A stretch of DNA of 40,578 nt. Source: Lacinutrix jangbogonensis (lineage in GTDB: Bacteria > Bacteroidota > Bacteroidia > Flavobacteriales > Flavobacteriaceae). Numbering within the stretch: position 1 is the first letter of the stretch; every line of letters starts with the position of its first letter. The DNA lies in assembly GCF_000797445.1 (NCBI RefSeq), contig NZ_JSWF01000022.1, positions 1-40,578 on the forward strand, read 5' to 3'. The notes beneath the pieces were generated by a model, which was not told where the DNA came from, ran no database searches, and saw only the letters and a program-made list of their open reading frames with translations. This document shows, piece after piece, positions 17,958 to 25,094 of the stretch. Position numbers and translations under genes: made by a program.

Positions 17958-17961
17958 TGTT

Positions 17962-18372
17962 ATGCTGGAAATAGAATACACATTAAAAGATATAGATCAT
18001 GTTGCAAAGCAAATTTTAGAACATGCAACTGCTAAAGCATTTCTCTTTAAAGCCGAAATGGGAGCTGGTAAAACAACTCTAATAAAAGCTTTAGTTAAAG
18101 CTTTAGGCTGTAATGATACTGTTAACAGTCCAACTTTTTCTTTAGTCAATGAGTACCAATCTGAGACTGAAACTATTTATCATTTTGATTTATACCGTTT
18201 AGAAGACGAAAGCGAGCTTTACGATTTTGGTTTTGAAGACTATTTAAACACCAATGCCCATCTATTTATAGAATGGCCAGAATTAGCAAAAAGCATGTTT
18301 GATAATTATCACAGTATTGAAATTGAATTAATAAATGGCACTTCTAGAACTCTAAAAATGACAAAAAAGTGA
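17962..18372 (+). CDS. tsaE: tRNA threonylcarbamoyladenosine synthesis ATPase TsaE
   Basis: A 136-residue P-loop protein of the usual TsaE length. With TsaB and TsaD it makes the t6A37 modification of ANN-decoding tRNAs in the cytoplasm. Seen: Walker A MGAGKTT (33-39), the conserved SPTFSLVNEY, HFDLYRL (Walker B-like region) and the family's IEWPE motif. TsaB and TsaD are not in this window. Its promoter lies immediately upstream and a hairpin with a T run overlaps its stop codon, so it is transcribed alone. The start at 17962 follows the promoter by 4 nt, implying a leaderless message. Confidence 0.94.
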   Translation: MLEIEYTLKDIDHVAKQILEHATAKAFLFKAEMGAGKTTLIKALVKALGCNDTVNSPTFSLVNEYQSETETIYHFDLYRLEDESELYDFGFEDYLNTNAHLFIEWPELAKSMFDNYHSIEIELINGTSRTLKMTKK

Positions 18373-18391
18373 AATTTTAACACTTTTTTTT
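18363..18391 (+). terminator. Rho-independent terminator overlapping the tsaE stop
   Basis: Stem AAAAAAGTG paired with CACTTTTTT around a 9-nt loop, followed by more T. The left arm includes the stop codon of tsaE. The stem is A/T-rich, so strength is uncertain. A second small hairpin (TTACGGT-GTTT-ACCGTAA) follows at 18420-18437. Confidence 0.55.
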
Positions 18392-18508
18392 CGCTTCAAA
18401 AGGTCCTTTTTCGAGGGTTTTACGGTGTTTACCGTAATGAAAAAGAGCAAAAAAGCTTTTTTTAACATAATTTTAACATTTAGCGTAAAATGCGAATAGA
18501 GTTTTATT

Positions 18509-18516
18509 TAGATTTG
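18509..18516 (+). promoter_or_regulatory. Candidate -7 box (TAGATTTG) of the small exported peptide gene
   Basis: Matches TAnnTTTG, 25 nt before the ATG at 18542. It sits in the left arm of a perfect 9-bp inverted repeat, ATTTAGATT...AATCTAAAT (18506-18532), so a regulator or structure could act here. No -33 TTG was seen. Confidence 0.45.
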
Positions 18517-18541
18517 AGTAATTAATCTAAATCCCTACCAA

Positions 18542-18685
18542 ATGAAAACAAAAAAATATTTACTCGCATTAGCACTTTTCGGAGGCGTTTTATTTACAGC
18601 AAACGCAACGAATATTATTGATTTAAATGACCAAATAGAAACACAAATTGATAAATCAAAAGTCAAAGTTCCAACACATGGATAA
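18542..18685 (+). CDS. 47-residue exported peptide of unknown function
   Basis: A short reading frame with an excellent signal peptide: Lys-rich start (MKTKKY), a hydrophobic core to residue 19, and a small-residue cleavage site (TANA) at about 22. The predicted mature peptide is only about 25 residues, polar (Asp, Gln, Lys) and ends KVPTHG. It has its own promoter candidate and inverted repeat upstream. Its last codons overlap the ATG of the following membrane-protein gene (cat ATG in GTHG), so the two are translationally coupled. I do not know the family. The signal peptide, the promoter and the overlap together make it a real gene; its function is open: a secreted small peptide, or a leader that times translation of the downstream gene. 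Confidence 0.65.
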   Translation: MKTKKYLLALALFGGVLFTANATNIIDLNDQIETQIDKSKVKVPTHG

Positions 18686-19168
18686 AAAAAAATAATTATA
18701 GGTTCTATTTTAGCTACCATTATAGCTTTAACACCTTTTTATTTCCAATTTTATAAAAGTGTTCCAGAAACTAAAATCTGGGACACTTTTCTATTTACAT
18801 ATAACAGCAGTGGTTTTGAAAATGCAAACACTGCAATTTGGTTATTATCTGGTAAAATAATACCTCTACTACTACTTATCATTTGGTTTTTCACCAATAG
18901 ACATTGGTGGTATCATTCACTATTAGTTCCAATAGGACTTTACATCTACCAAATTATGGGTATTTTGAATGATGATGTTACCTATGTAGACGAGCTTAAT
19001 GTTTTGTACCTACTTCCAATAATGATCATGGTAATACCTTCAATTTATTTATTAAGAGCTCGTATTTTTAACAAAATAAATACCGTTAATAAATCTGCTC
19101 AAGATTTTGAAGATGAACTAAAGTTTAAACCTAAAAATATTTTAGGGAAAATGAAACAGTTTTTCTAA
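18678..19168 (+). pseudogene. Four-helix membrane protein with a frame break at an A9 run
   Basis: The ATG at 18678, overlapping the end of the peptide gene, reads MDKKK and then meets TAA. Directly at the A9 run (18684-18692) a -1 shift would continue into a long open frame (IIIGSILATII...) reaching the stop at 19166-19168, giving 163 residues in all. That frame has no ATG until 18956, so the annotated-looking 70-residue start is artificial. The joined protein has four membrane helices (roughly residues 6-25, 65-77, 83-101 and 114-132) and a charged C-terminal tail (FEDELKFKPKNILGKMKQFF). Possible explanations are a one-base sequencing error, slippage of polymerase or ribosome at A9, or a recent inactivating mutation. 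The family is not known to me. It is followed by ald after 81 nt. Confidence 0.65.
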
Positions 19169-19249
19169 TCGTATTCATTAATACCTTTTAATGATTGTTA
19201 ATTTATTATTTATTCGTAATTTGAATGTTTGAAAAACGAATAGCAACAC

Positions 19250-20449
19250 ATGGCAAAATCCATTACTCCATTTTCTAAGGCACAACTCTTGCCACAAGAA
19301 GAAACTTTAGAAATTTTAAAGCAGAAAAGCTCACTATTTATTGGAATCCCAAAGGAAACAGCTTTTCAAGAAAAGCGCGTTTGCTTAACTCCAGATGCTG
19401 TTTCGGCTATTGTAAATAATGGCCATCGTGTACTTGTAGAATCTGGCGCAGGAAAAGGTTCGAAATTTAGCGATAAAGATTACAGCGAAAATGGTGCAGA
19501 AATAACCAACGATGCTGCTAAGGTTTATGGTTGCCCAATGATTTTAAAAGTAGAACCACCTACTCTCGAGGAATTGAAATTAATAAATCCGCAAACCGTA
19601 CTCATTTCAGCTTTACAATTAAAAACACAATCTAAAAAATATTTTGAAACACTAGCAAGCAAGCGCATTACAGCGCTAGCTTTCGAATTTATTCGCGACG
19701 ATGATGGCGCTTATCCTGCCGTTCGTGCATTAAGCGAAATTGCTGGAACTGCTGCAGTATTAATTGCTTCAGAATTATTAAGTAATACAACAAATGGTAA
19801 CGGTTTAATGTTTGGTAATATTAGTGGTGTTCCACCAATAGAAGTTGTTATTCTTGGCGCAGGAACCGTTGGTGAATTTGCTGCTAGAAGCGCTATTGGC
19901 CTAGGTGCAAATGTGAAAATATTTGATAATTCTATTACCAAGCTGCGCTGTGTACAAACAAACTTAGGTAGAACACTTTATACGTCTACTATTCAACCAA
20001 AGCATCTAAAAAAAGCTCTAAAACGCTGTGATGTAGTTATTGGAGCCGTTCGCGGCAAAGACCGTTCTCCAGTAATTGTTACAGAAGATATGGTAGAGCA
20101 AATGAAAAAAGGAGCCGTAATTATAGATGTGAGTATAGATATGGGTGGCTGTTTTGAAACTAGCGATGTTACCACACATAAACATCCAGTGTTCGAGAAA
20201 CATGGTGTTATACATTATTGTGTGCCTAATATTCCTGCACGTTACTCACGAACAGCATCTTCTACTATAAGTAACATTTTTACTCCATATTTGCTTAAAA
20301 TTGGCGAAGATGGTGGTTTAGAACACTCACTACGTATGGATCATGGACTTAAAAACGGGCTCTACTATTACCATGGTATTTTAACCAATCGCGCTGTTGG
20401 CGAATGGTTTGACATGAATTATAACGATATAAATCTTCTAATTTTCTAA
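19250..20449 (+). CDS. ald: Alanine dehydrogenase
   Basis: A 399-residue member of the alanine dehydrogenase / transhydrogenase PntA-like family. It interconverts L-alanine and pyruvate plus ammonia with NAD in the cytoplasm. Seen: the N-terminal substrate domain opening with FIGIPKETAFQEKRVCLTPDAV-type sequence (about 30-52), a Rossmann NAD site with VVILGAGTVGEFAARSA (about 198-214) and the later PARYSRTASSTISN motif. The N-terminal extension (SITPFSKAQLLPQEE) is, from memory, that of the Bacteroidetes branch. The preceding gene is the small membrane protein; whether they share a transcript is unclear. A related possibility is an NAD(P) transhydrogenase alpha-like subunit, but no beta subunit is present. 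Confidence 0.88.
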   Translation: MAKSITPFSKAQLLPQEETLEILKQKSSLFIGIPKETAFQEKRVCLTPDAVSAIVNNGHRVLVESGAGKGSKFSDKDYSENGAEITNDAAKVYGCPMILKVEPPTLEELKLINPQTVLISALQLKTQSKKYFETLASKRITALAFEFIRDDDGAYPAVRALSEIAGTAAVLIASELLSNTTNGNGLMFGNISGVPPIEVVILGAGTVGEFAARSAIGLGANVKIFDNSITKLRCVQTNLGRTLYTSTIQPKHLKKALKRCDVVIGAVRGKDRSPVIVTEDMVEQMKKGAVIIDVSIDMGGCFETSDVTTHKHPVFEKHGVIHYCVPNIPARYSRTASSTISNIFTPYLLKIGEDGGLEHSLRMDHGLKNGLYYYHGILTNRAVGEWFDMNYNDINLLIF

Positions 20450-20575
20450 ATTCTACTTTAAATAGTTTTTTACTATAATAAATGAGATTTATTTACCAAT
20501 TTTGTACGATAATTGGTTTTCAAATGCATTTTGATAATTTTAATGTACCAAATTGAAAGCAAGAATATATATTCA

Positions 20576-20950
20576 ATGAGTTTACTTAAAAGGTTTGGTT
20601 ATTATTTTGGAGGTTTTGCAATAGGCTTGGTACTTTTAGCCTTTTTTTTAAATGGAAAAAACGCCTCTTGCGATTATGGTCCAGATGCTAGAGTACTAAA
20701 GAATATAAGAAACAAATCTTTAGTATATTCTGCTGATGCAGAATTATTTATGACTTCAAAAGGTATCGATACTACTAAAATAAATTATATTTTATTTAAG
20801 GGCGATATTAACTTTTCTAAAAGCGATACTAGAAAAAAACCTTGTGGGCTTTATTTTGTTGAAGGTAATATAGATGGTTTAGATACTGGCCTTACCATAG
20901 AAAACTGCGAAACTACTGCTACGTTAAAGTCCGTAGAGTTTTTAGATTAA
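20576..20950 (+). CDS. DUF4258-like small membrane-anchored protein
   Basis: A 124-residue protein from the ATG at 20576. An upstream in-frame start at 20513 would add 21 residues, but the family starts with MSLLKRFGYYFGG. Seen: one N-terminal membrane helix (about 8-24) and a small periplasmic domain with Cys at about residues 32, 86 and 111 (NASCDYGP, KPCGLYF, ENCET), of which two could form a disulfide. The RNKSLVYSADAELFM and VEGNIDG segments resemble the DUF4258 domain. No function is known for this family. It lies 126 nt after ald and converges on the proline dehydrogenase gene. I am moderately sure of the family name. Confidence 0.6.
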   Translation: MSLLKRFGYYFGGFAIGLVLLAFFLNGKNASCDYGPDARVLKNIRNKSLVYSADAELFMTSKGIDTTKINYILFKGDINFSKSDTRKKPCGLYFVEGNIDGLDTGLTIENCETTATLKSVEFLD

Positions 20951-20997
20951 TCGCAAAAAACTCTTCTAGACTCTACCTTGAGGTTTCCGTTGAAATT

Positions 20998-21022
20998 GTC
21001 ATTCCCATGAAAATGGGAATCT
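20998..21022. repeat. Short palindromic repeat (GTCATTCCCATgaaaATGGGAATCT)
   Basis: A perfect 8-bp stem ATTCCCAT/ATGGGAAT with a GAAA loop, in the convergent spacer between two genes. It has the form of the GTCATTCC-x-GGAATCT repeats I recall from many bacterial genomes. It may also end transcription from either side. Confidence 0.5.
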
Positions 21023-21110
21023 AAACTACAGGATTTTATTTTTTTATATATAAGAAAACAAGGTATTCACTCCAGCAAGGCTTTCTCTAGGATAGAATCA
21101 AAAAAAAAAA

Positions 21111-22283
21111 TTATTTTTTTCTACGTTTACGTTCTTTCTTAATCAAAGACAATTCGCGACTTGTTTGTCCTGCAACAGACGTGTTTTCTTCAGCACGACG
21201 AATTAAGTAAGGCATCACATCTTTTACAGGTCCAAAAGGCAAATATTTTGCTACATTATAGCCTCTTTTAGCAAGATTAAAACTAATATGGTCGCTCATA
21301 CCGTACAACTGCCCAAACCAGACACGGTTATCTTCTTTACTAATATTTAAGGTTTCCATTAATTCTAAAGCCATATACGTGCTTTCTTCATTATGTGTTC
21401 CAATAAATAAAGAAATTGCATCAAGGTTATCTAAAATATAACGTTGGCACTTATTAAAATTATCATCGGTAGTTTTCTTGTCTTTACAAATTGGAGAATC
21501 ATAACCTTTTTCTTGCGCTCTTTCACGCTCTTTTTCCATATAAGCACCACGAACAATTTTAAATCCTAGTGTATAACCTTTTTCTTTTGCACGCTCATGG
21601 CAAGCCTTTAAATAATCGAATCTATCCCAACGATAGGCTTGTAAGGTATTGTAAACAATAGGCTTATCTATATTATATACAGCCATCATTTCTTCGATTA
21701 AGTCATCTGCTGCATCTTGCATCCAACTTTCTTCTCCATCAATTAACACTTCTACATCTTTAGATTTTGCCAAACTACAAAGTGTATTAAAACGTACTAC
21801 TACCCTATTCCATTCGTCATTTTCTTTAGTGGTAAAAGTCTTTCCTTCTCCTTTCTTCTGAAATAAAGAAAAGCGCCCTAAACCAGTAGGTTTAAAAACA
21901 ACGATTGGCATGGCTTCTTTTTCATCTGAAAATTCAATAATCTTTGCTAAACGTGCTGTCGCTTCATCAAACTGTTGTTCTGAAGCTTTACCTTCAACCG
22001 AATAATCTAATACAGAACATACTCCTGCGGAAAACATCTTATCTATAGCTGGCAAACAATCTTCCTCGTTTATACCACCACAAAAATGATCGAAAACAGT
22101 AGCTCTTATTAAACCTTCCACCGGCAATTTAGCGTTTAAAGCAAAACGTGTCGCCACTGTACCAATACGAACCAAAGGTTCATTAGCTATCATTTTAAAT
22201 AAAAAATAAGCACGCTCTAGTTGAGAATCACTTTTTAAAGAGAAAGCGACTTCTGTATTATCGAATATGTTTTTTGATGTCAT
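21111..22283 (-). CDS. Proline dehydrogenase
   Basis: A 390-residue protein from the ATG at 22283; a TTG three codons upstream is less likely. It is a stand-alone FAD-dependent proline dehydrogenase (the PutA first-half reaction) of the TIM-barrel type, converting proline to pyrroline-5-carboxylate and feeding electrons to the quinone pool at the membrane. Seen: YNTLQAYRWDRFDYL, FKIVRGAYMEKERERA, GTHNEES, WFGQLYGMSDH and the signature LIRRAEENTSV that contacts proline. The P5C dehydrogenase gene is not adjacent. It is divergent from aroB with a promoter (TTTTTG and TATATTTG) between the two. The C-terminus ends in Lys/Arg-rich KKERKRRKK. Confidence 0.93.
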   Translation of the reverse strand: MTSKNIFDNTEVAFSLKSDSQLERAYFLFKMIANEPLVRIGTVATRFALNAKLPVEGLIRATVFDHFCGGINEEDCLPAIDKMFSAGVCSVLDYSVEGKASEQQFDEATARLAKIIEFSDEKEAMPIVVFKPTGLGRFSLFQKKGEGKTFTTKENDEWNRVVVRFNTLCSLAKSKDVEVLIDGEESWMQDAADDLIEEMMAVYNIDKPIVYNTLQAYRWDRFDYLKACHERAKEKGYTLGFKIVRGAYMEKERERAQEKGYDSPICKDKKTTDDNFNKCQRYILDNLDAISLFIGTHNEESTYMALELMETLNISKEDNRVWFGQLYGMSDHISFNLAKRGYNVAKYLPFGPVKDVMPYLIRRAEENTSVAGQTSRELSLIKKERKRRKK

Positions 22284-22305
22284 TATAAACAAATAATTAT
22301 TTATA

Positions 22306-22341
22306 CAAATATAAATTAACTAAGTTATATTTCTTCAAAAA
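22306..22341 (-). promoter_or_regulatory. Promoter of proline dehydrogenase (TTTTTG-N22-TATATTTG)
   Basis: On the minus strand: -33 box TTTTTG at 22341-22336, 22-nt spacer, -7 box TATATTTG at 22313-22306, then 22 nt to the ATG. The spacer is at the long end of the known range. Confidence 0.45.
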
Positions 22342-22376
22342 GGTCTTACTTTTACGCGATATTAATTTACTTTTTA

Positions 22377-23444
22377 ATGACTTCAATTACAACCCAAGGT
22401 TATACTATTCATTTTAATAATAACGGTTATACAGCACTAAATCAACACTTAAAGGATTCTAATTATTCTAAAGTTTTTATTTTATGTGATACCAATACAA
22501 ATATAGATTGCGTTCCTATTTTTCTAGCAAATATAGATACTGATATTGACTACGACATTTTAGAAATTGATCCAGGAGAAGAATCTAAAAACCTAGACAT
22601 TAGTTTAGGTCTTTGGGAAACTTTGTCTGAATACGGAGCAGACAGAAAAAGTGTTATTATTAATATTGGCGGTGGAGTTGTTACAGATTTAGGCGGCTTT
22701 GTTGCTTCAACATTTAAACGTGGAATAGATTTTATAAACATCCCAACATCACTATTAGCAATGGTTGACGCTTCCGTTGGTGGAAAAACAGGAATAGACT
22801 TAGGGCATTTAAAAAATCAAATTGGTGTTATTAATACTCCAAAAATAATTGTAGTTGATACTTCATTTTTAGAAACCTTACCGCAATTAGAAATGCGCTC
22901 TGGTTTGGCCGAAATGCTAAAACATGGTTTAATCTACGATGAAAACTATTGGAATAGACTTCAAGATTTATCACAATCTACTTTAGAAGATTTAGATGCT
23001 TTAATATATGAGTCTATTATAATAAAAAAGACCATTGTTGAACAAGACCCAACAGAACAAGGTTTGCGCAAGACTCTAAATTATGGTCATACTTTAGGTC
23101 ATGCTATAGAATCTTACTATATGGAGAACGCTAATAAAGAACGCCTACTGCATGGAGAAGCTATTGCTATTGGTATTATACTAGCCAATTATCTTTCGGT
23201 TAAATATTGTGGTTTTTCCGAAGAGAAAAACAACTCTATTAAACGTGTTATTAAGGCTATTTATGGTCATGTAGACATTAATAAAGCAGACCACTCGCCT
23301 ATTATCGAACTTTTAAAATACGATAAAAAAAACGAGCATGGCAATATTAATTTTGTGCTTCTAGAAACTATAGGCAAACCAAAAACAGACTGTAAAGTAG
23401 ACAATGAGGTTATCCTAGAAGCTTTTAAATTTTACAACGCATAA
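22377..23444 (+). CDS. aroB: 3-dehydroquinate synthase
   Basis: A 355-residue NAD- and zinc-dependent enzyme of the shikimate pathway, converting DAHP to 3-dehydroquinate in the cytoplasm. Seen: the NAD motif IINIGGGVVTDLGGFVA (94-110), IPTSLLAMVDASVGGKTGI (122-140), LRKTLNYGHTLGHAIE (zinc ligand His region) and LHGEAIAIG. The length and motif order are standard. The other aro genes are not nearby. It is divergent from proline dehydrogenase (93 nt between starts) and followed 87 nt later by an acidic protein. No clear TAnnTTTG box is in front of it; a near match TACTTTTA lies at about 22348. Confidence 0.95.
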   Translation: MTSITTQGYTIHFNNNGYTALNQHLKDSNYSKVFILCDTNTNIDCVPIFLANIDTDIDYDILEIDPGEESKNLDISLGLWETLSEYGADRKSVIINIGGGVVTDLGGFVASTFKRGIDFINIPTSLLAMVDASVGGKTGIDLGHLKNQIGVINTPKIIVVDTSFLETLPQLEMRSGLAEMLKHGLIYDENYWNRLQDLSQSTLEDLDALIYESIIIKKTIVEQDPTEQGLRKTLNYGHTLGHAIESYYMENANKERLLHGEAIAIGIILANYLSVKYCGFSEEKNNSIKRVIKAIYGHVDINKADHSPIIELLKYDKKNEHGNINFVLLETIGKPKTDCKVDNEVILEAFKFYNA

Positions 23445-23531
23445 CACGATTTGTAATTAAAAATTTGTAATTTTATAATTAACATACAAGTTCTAAACTA
23501 CATTAAGCCTCTAACTTAAACCCTTATTGTT

Positions 23532-23846
23532 ATGCACAGAGTTATTGTAGATTATAAAAAACTAACACCAAAAGTATTGACCTTGTTAACTCAGAAGTAT
23601 CCTGATGGCTATGGCGATGACGATATTCTTGTATTCGATAACCATAAAAACGAAACCATAGAAGCCGTCGAAGTTAAAACTGAAGACATCATTTATCTAG
23701 TAAAAATAAGCAGCAAGCTTCATTACACAATGGCAAGTTTAGGTGATTCAGATAATTTAATTTTAAATGAAGACGGACACATTTTAATTGAAGAATCCTT
23801 TAATAACGAAGAAGAAGAAGAAGAAGAAGAAGAAGAAGAAGAGTAA
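23532..23846 (+). CDS. Acidic small protein with poly-Glu tail
   Basis: I do not recognise the family with certainty. A 104-residue soluble protein: a compact alpha/beta-looking domain (residues 1-88, with KYPDGYGDDDI and VDYKKLTP) followed by twelve consecutive Glu at the end. The tail is encoded by eleven GAA codons and one GAG (23808-23843), a triplet repeat that can change in length without breaking the frame. The protein is strongly acidic overall. It lies downstream of aroB on the same strand and converges on the DinB-like gene with a 9-nt spacing, so no terminator is visible there. I see no motif for enzyme activity. Confidence 0.7.
   Translation: MHRVIVDYKKLTPKVLTLLTQKYPDGYGDDDILVFDNHKNETIEAVEVKTEDIIYLVKISSKLHYTMASLGDSDNLILNEDGHILIEESFNNEEEEEEEEEEEE
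23808..23843 (+). repeat. (GAA)11 triplet microsatellite in coding DNA
   Basis: Eleven perfect GAA units followed by GAG, then the stop codon. The repeat forms the Glu tail of the small acidic protein. Confidence 0.95.
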
Positions 23847-23855
23847 CAACTAAAA

Positions 23856-24377
23856 TTACAAATACCGCTCTCTAATTATTTCGCAATGGTGTTTTTCGTG
23901 ACCCGCAATTAAAAAGCCAATAGCACGAACAGATACATCTCCTCCTCCTGCAACACCAGTTCTCTTCAAGATGTCGCTATCACTACCAAACGTTTTATAA
24001 AGCGCGATTGTAGCTTGCCTTACTAGCGCGTACTCCTCTAACAAATCTTCTATTGTTCTATTATTAGCGCTACTCTCTAAGGCATAATGATTTTCTTCGA
24101 AGCCAGCAACAGGTGTTTTATCTTTTCTAGCAAAACGCAAGGCTCTATAGGCAAAAACGCGCTCTGAATCCATGAGGTGGTTTATTATTTCTTTAATAGT
24201 CCATTTATTAGCTTCGTAACTATATTCTAGTTTGTCGACAGGAATAGACTGAAAAAAACGCATTGTTTGCTCCAAACCTTCTACTAATCCATCAAGAAGT
24301 ATTAAATCTCCGATTTTGTTAATATATGGCTGAAAATAAGGTAAATACTCACCTTTATTTAAATCCGTTACTCTCAT
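23856..24377 (-). CDS. DinB-family four-helix protein
   Basis: A 173-residue DinB/YfiT-like protein. Seen: the typical metal-site pattern in a four-helix bundle, with His in IKEIINHLMDSERVFAYRALRFAR (about 61-84) and the late HEKHHCEIIRERY near the C-terminus. Members include metal-dependent thiol transferases (bacillithiol or mycothiol) and DNA-damage-induced proteins, but the substrate of this branch is not known. It is on the minus strand, 143 nt downstream of the Lrp gene's terminator region, so it probably has its own promoter, though no TAnnTTTG box was recognised. The family call is firm and the activity is not. Confidence 0.85.
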   Translation of the reverse strand: MRVTDLNKGEYLPYFQPYINKIGDLILLDGLVEGLEQTMRFFQSIPVDKLEYSYEANKWTIKEIINHLMDSERVFAYRALRFARKDKTPVAGFEENHYALESSANNRTIEDLLEEYALVRQATIALYKTFGSDSDILKRTGVAGGGDVSVRAIGFLIAGHEKHHCEIIRERYL

Positions 24378-24487
24378 GTGTTTCTATTTATTGATTTCTA
24401 TAGCCAAAAGCAGTTTAGCTGTTAATAAGCCAATTAATTGATGCTTTTTTCAACCTGCTCATTTCATAAAACTAAATTTTATTAATA

Positions 24488-24523
24488 AAAAAAAGCCCTT
24501 TAGCAAGATAACTAAAGGACTTT
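24488..24523 (-). terminator. Rho-independent terminator of the Lrp/AsnC gene
   Basis: Stem of about 11 bp with one mismatch (AAAG-C-CCTTTAG paired with CTAAAGG-A-CTTT) and an 8-nt loop; on the minus strand it is followed by a run of eight T. It lies 21 nt after the stop of the regulator gene. Confidence 0.75.
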
Positions 24524-24543
24524 AATTTATAATAATTTTCTTT

Positions 24544-25023
24544 CTATAAAGAATTAAAAATATCGTGCATTAAACGTTTTTTATCGTTTATACTTTCTTC
24601 TAAAGAAATCATTGTCTCTGTTCTATAAACACCTTCAATAGCATCAAGCATAAAAATAATATCTTTTGCATGCTCAGTATTTTTTGCTCTAATTTTACAA
24701 AAAACATTAAATTTACCAGTAGTAACGTGTGCTACAGTAACAAAAGGAATCTCGTTAATACGCTCTAATACAAATTTTGTTTGCGACGTGTTTTTAAGGA
24801 ACACACCAACATAAGCAATAAATGAATATCCTAATTTTCTATAATCTAAAGTAAGAGAAGAACCCTTAATAATTCCTGCATCTTCCATTTTCTTTACTCT
24901 AACATGAACCGTTCCAGCAGATATTAATAATTTTTTTGCAATATCTGTAAAAGGAACTCTTGTGTTATCGATCAACATATCAAGAATTTGATGATCTATT
25001 TCGTCTAATTTAAATTTCGCCAT
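24544..25023 (-). CDS. Lrp/AsnC-family transcriptional regulator
   Basis: A 159-residue regulator starting at the ATG at 25023; a 13-codon extension upstream is not family-like. Seen: N-terminal winged helix-turn-helix (about 5-55, IDHQILDMLIDNTRVPFTDIA) and a C-terminal RAM/AsnC ligand domain (about 65-150) with VTTGKFNVFC, a variant of the usual TG-x-YD motif. Such proteins form octamers and respond to amino acids; the effector here is unknown. It is monocistronic, with a terminator after it and a candidate TATTTTTG box 25 nt before its start. No amino acid genes are immediately adjacent; the M14 carboxypeptidase gene lies upstream with a separate promoter. Confidence 0.9.
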   Translation of the reverse strand: MAKFKLDEIDHQILDMLIDNTRVPFTDIAKKLLISAGTVHVRVKKMEDAGIIKGSSLTLDYRKLGYSFIAYVGVFLKNTSQTKFVLERINEIPFVTVAHVTTGKFNVFCKIRAKNTEHAKDIIFMLDAIEGVYRTETMISLEESINDKKRLMHDIFNSL

Positions 25024-25048
25024 TTTGTCTATTTTCTTAAATAAAAAG

Positions 25049-25056
25049 CAAAAATA
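25049..25056 (-). promoter_or_regulatory. Candidate -7 box (TATTTTTG) of the Lrp/AsnC gene
   Basis: Matches TAnnTTTG on the minus strand, 25 nt before the ATG. It supports the start at 25023 over the upstream in-frame codon at 25062, which would lie upstream of the transcript. Confidence 0.4.
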
Positions 25057-25094
25057 ATACAATTTTACTGAATTATCCTCACCAAAAGCGCAGA

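Larger units (their letters stand above)
17616..17961. other. Intergenic region with decayed repeat elements and the tsaE promoter
   Basis: 346 nt without a credible gene. It contains a small hairpin GTCCG-ATTA-CGGAC (17790-17803), a run of GA dinucleotides near 17758-17770, a repeat fragment (17836-17866) and the tsaE promoter at the right end. A 63-codon minus-strand frame here (to 17775) looks random. Confidence 0.6.

Noticed and set aside
18956-19168. A separate 70-residue protein starting at 18956
   Set aside because: It begins inside the third membrane helix of a longer frame open from 18686; the natural start is at 18678 with a frame break.
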